Source: Membranipora membranacea
Lineage: Eukaryota > Bryozoa > Gymnolaemata > Cheilostomatida > Membraniporidae
Length of the DNA: 64,000 bases
Reading direction: 5' to 3'
Assembly (NCBI GenBank): GCA_914767715.1
Contig: OU612073.1
Span: forward strand, 23,810,001-23,874,000
This document shows positions 61,401-64,000 of this stretch, one piece after another. The notes under the pieces were generated by a model. That model searched no databases, had not been told where the DNA came from, and worked only from the letters and a program-made list of their open reading frames with translations. Made by a program: the position numbers and the translations under genes. Position 1 is the stretch's first letter. The number at the start of each line of letters is the position of its first letter.

Positions 61401-62701
61401 CCCTGAAAATAGCATCATGTCGATCCATCGAATTGCAGTGACTATAGATGGTATCTGACTTCCCTTTCATTGGATCTGATTGTACATGGGTGTACAATAC
61501 CCAATTCCTGATAATCAATAAATGCAAGGGTAGCAATGTACATCTTCAACAACATCTTTAACATCTCCGATGAAGAGGTTGAAGGGCTCGTCATCTAGTG
61601 ATACACCGCGCCCTAAAATAAACATTTCACTATATTTATAGTTTTGAAAATGTGACAGTGCAGGCAGGCTGGCTGTCGAAATCCAGCCAGGTTCTACAAG
61701 CTGTGTAATAGAGGTTAGAGTACTCTACAACACAATACTAGTTTTGCAGGCGAAGCGTTTAAATAAACCTGTGAAGTGCAGGCGGAAAACTTCCGACGAA
61801 TCATAATGATTACTATTACGCTGATGCATCTGGTTTTTCTCCGGAATTTCCCAACCGAGCAACCGGAGACATCAGCAATGCGATACAGACGTATAAATAC
61901 TCGAACATCGCCTAGGGCAGGTCACTGCTGCTTGATAGCACAACCTGAGCTGAGACTGATTGTATTTATCTAAAGCTAGGGGGGTGTATAATTATAGCGA
62001 GCAATCCATCTCTATTATCATTGTATTTTATGCAAATGAGAAACAATGGCAAGGCAACCACATCTAGGTAAATAAAATTGAATGTAAGTGCACTTCTAAC
62101 AAGGTTATAAATGTATTAATAACTTTCAATCAAACAAGAAGTTTTTATCGAATTGTCTAGCTTCTTAAAAGAGTGTAACCGCCAGAGTGTAATACATATA
62201 TTGGGGGTGTTTTGGTTTGGGGGCGTTTGATCAACTATTGTGCATTGTTGCTATGGGAATTGAAATGCATAATTGCCATTCCTAAAATATAACTGAGCAA
62301 AATTATAGCTTGGACTGCTTTCATTAGGCTGTGAGATGTCGCGGGTTGCTGAGGGTCTTACTGCTGAGGGTCTTATAGAGGTTAGGAGACTACAGAATGT
62401 AGATTGATTGTCTCATAGCTGACAATGTTTTGAATATAGATTAGTGTGGTGACATATCAGGCTGACACAGATAATCAATAGCAGTTTGACAGCCTCCTGA
62501 CAGCCTCCTGACATGAATGGTTTCCTCAGAGATTAGGGTCATTTTCAAGTTGCTATTATGTCCACTCTCTCTGTATTGCTAACCACTGTATAATGGAGTA
62601 TTCTTATTTAATATATGTTATTTACTTCAGATTTTATTGCATGCATGATTTTGCTAGCTGCCACTGTCTGTATTAACAGGTTTATTTTTCTTCCTCATGC
62701 A

Positions 62702-62801
62702 GACGAGCCACGAATTATATATTGACTGATACCATCACCATCCGTATACTTATATCGGAGCTCACTGATGTCCTAACATTCTCGGATACCTCATTCACTG
62801 T
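62702..62801 (+). other. Isolated exon-like segment
   Basis: CTTCCTCATGCAG acceptor, then a 99-base frame (RATNYILTDTITIRILISEL, then TDVLTFSDTSFT), then a GTAAGT donor. Only one frame is open. No partner exon was found in the window, so it could be the first visible exon of a gene running off the right end, or chance. Confidence 0.3.
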
Positions 62802-64000
62802 AAGTAACTTTATTTTTATTAGCGTGAAGCAAATTCCAAATCTCAAAATAATTGTGCTAATGATCTGAGGTCAAGGAGACACAATGCCTGTCCACTGCAG
62901 GCATCTCAGGGATTTTTTTCATATTGATACACCATCATTCTTTGGTAGGAAATAAATTGACATGAATTTCACATGATAGATACCCTTGTTAAGTAAATAT
63001 TGGCTAGACTTAGTTCAGGTGCTAGTTTGTTGGTGACCACTTAATTTCGGCTTGCTCAAGTGGCAGTCTACATTAGTAGAAAGGCTCACTCATTTACCAT
63101 TTCTACCATTTCAAGCATGAGTGCAAAATGGCAAAATATCCCTTCTACTGCGGCGGACACTGCACACCCCTCGGGTACAGAGGTCGTCGCATTGTTCACC
63201 TGGTTACCAGCATGCCATAGGTTGGGGTTGTATAGCAATCTAGAAAGAAACACACGACGTGTCTTGTGAAGTCTTGCACATTGTGAATCTCTGATTAGCC
63301 CTTACTTTATTTGAGTGTGATTAGTCAGCTCATTTGAAGTATCCCCTTCATGCAATGACTTACTCATCATAAGCATTGCATCATTTCGTTGTCGGCCCAG
63401 AAATGCTATGGGTACAGGTATTAGTCTGACGTGACCCCAGTCATGACGCCTTAATTACGTACATGGTGGTGGTGGTGAAAGGGTCACAGGGCTATGATTA
63501 AGAGGGTAAAATTATCTGTTGCGTAATCTGAAAACTACCCCCAAATTACCATCTCTACCCCCACACGTTACCCTCATTGGACAATGAGAGTCTGCAGGTA
63601 TAATAAGGGGATAATTTCACACCTACTGATCGTCATCAATCGGAGGGGGTAATTACAGCATCAAACATTCAGAAATGGGCATCACTTTAATCAGGGAGAG
63701 CTTTAATCATTCTCCCTGCTTTAATCTATCACTTTAATTACCACAGTGGTTAATTCTAAACCCACGTGCCCTTATATCACCAGTAGACCATAACTTCCTC
63801 ATAGCTCATAAAACTATAAAAATGGCTTTGGTGGAGACTAGACATACAGACTATATCATAGATTTTCTAACATATGTTCGGATAAATTCAAAGAATTGGT
63901 TGTTTGTACCAGGGAGAATGTACGGTGTACAGCCATCAGTAATGACTCCATTTCACCAAACCTGTAATGGTATTAGTTTTTAGTATTGCCGTGCATTTCC

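Larger units (their letters stand above)
51028..64000. other. 13-kb stretch with no confirmed protein gene
   Basis: Beyond the transporter stop I found one MITE (54780-55147), a diverged tandem pair (56999-57200), a SINE (61190-61400) and one exon-like segment (62702-62801). Open frames are short and have no domain, splice chain or shared composition. A frame at 54030-54326 is followed by AATAAA but was not recognised. The rest shows nothing I can support. Confidence 0.5.

Overview
The window is nuclear DNA of an animal, probably an invertebrate. It is AT-rich, with genes broken into many 50-350 base exons by GT-AG introns of 100 bases to 3 kb. It also carries tRNA-derived SINEs, 5'-truncated LINE fragments and several non-autonomous DNA transposons. 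I cannot name the species from sequence alone.

Layout. 298-4468 (+): the last seven exons of a copper type II monooxygenase of the DBH/MOXD family. 13283-5666 (-): nine phase-consistent exons (836 residues) ending in a trypsin-fold serine protease domain; its 5' end is not located. 23228-17295 (-): all nine exons of a CYP2-like cytochrome P450, with one in-frame TAG in exon 5. 24573-25327 (+): a two-exon gene for a 117-residue single-pass membrane protein, divergent from the P450. 29708-26574 (-): exons of a transposon-type protein with a DUF4218-like segment. 39372-51027 (+): a complete 14-exon SLC22-type transporter (603 residues) with a tRNA-Ala(UGC) gene inside an intron. The 9.7 kb between the DUF4218-like gene and the transporter, and the last 13 kb, hold repeats and at most isolated exon-like segments.

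Mobile DNA. Four short inverted-repeat elements have readable target-site duplications: 9 bp at 3822-3955, 7 bp at 28177-29005, 5 bp at 48391-48619 and TTAA at 54780-55147. Four LINE reverse transcriptase 3' fragments lie in introns or between genes. One SINE body occurs at least four times. Other structures are a nested palindrome array in a P450 intron, a donor-site-like satellite in the monooxygenase, and an inverted pair of dispersed repeats 12 kb apart.

The protein genes do not form an obvious pathway. Monooxygenase, P450 and organic-ion transporter would all fit small-molecule metabolism, but in an animal genome their adjacency is not evidence of cooperation. I see no clearly new molecular system. 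The best leads are the P450 nonsense codon, the monooxygenase exon-tail duplications and the uncharacterised protease.
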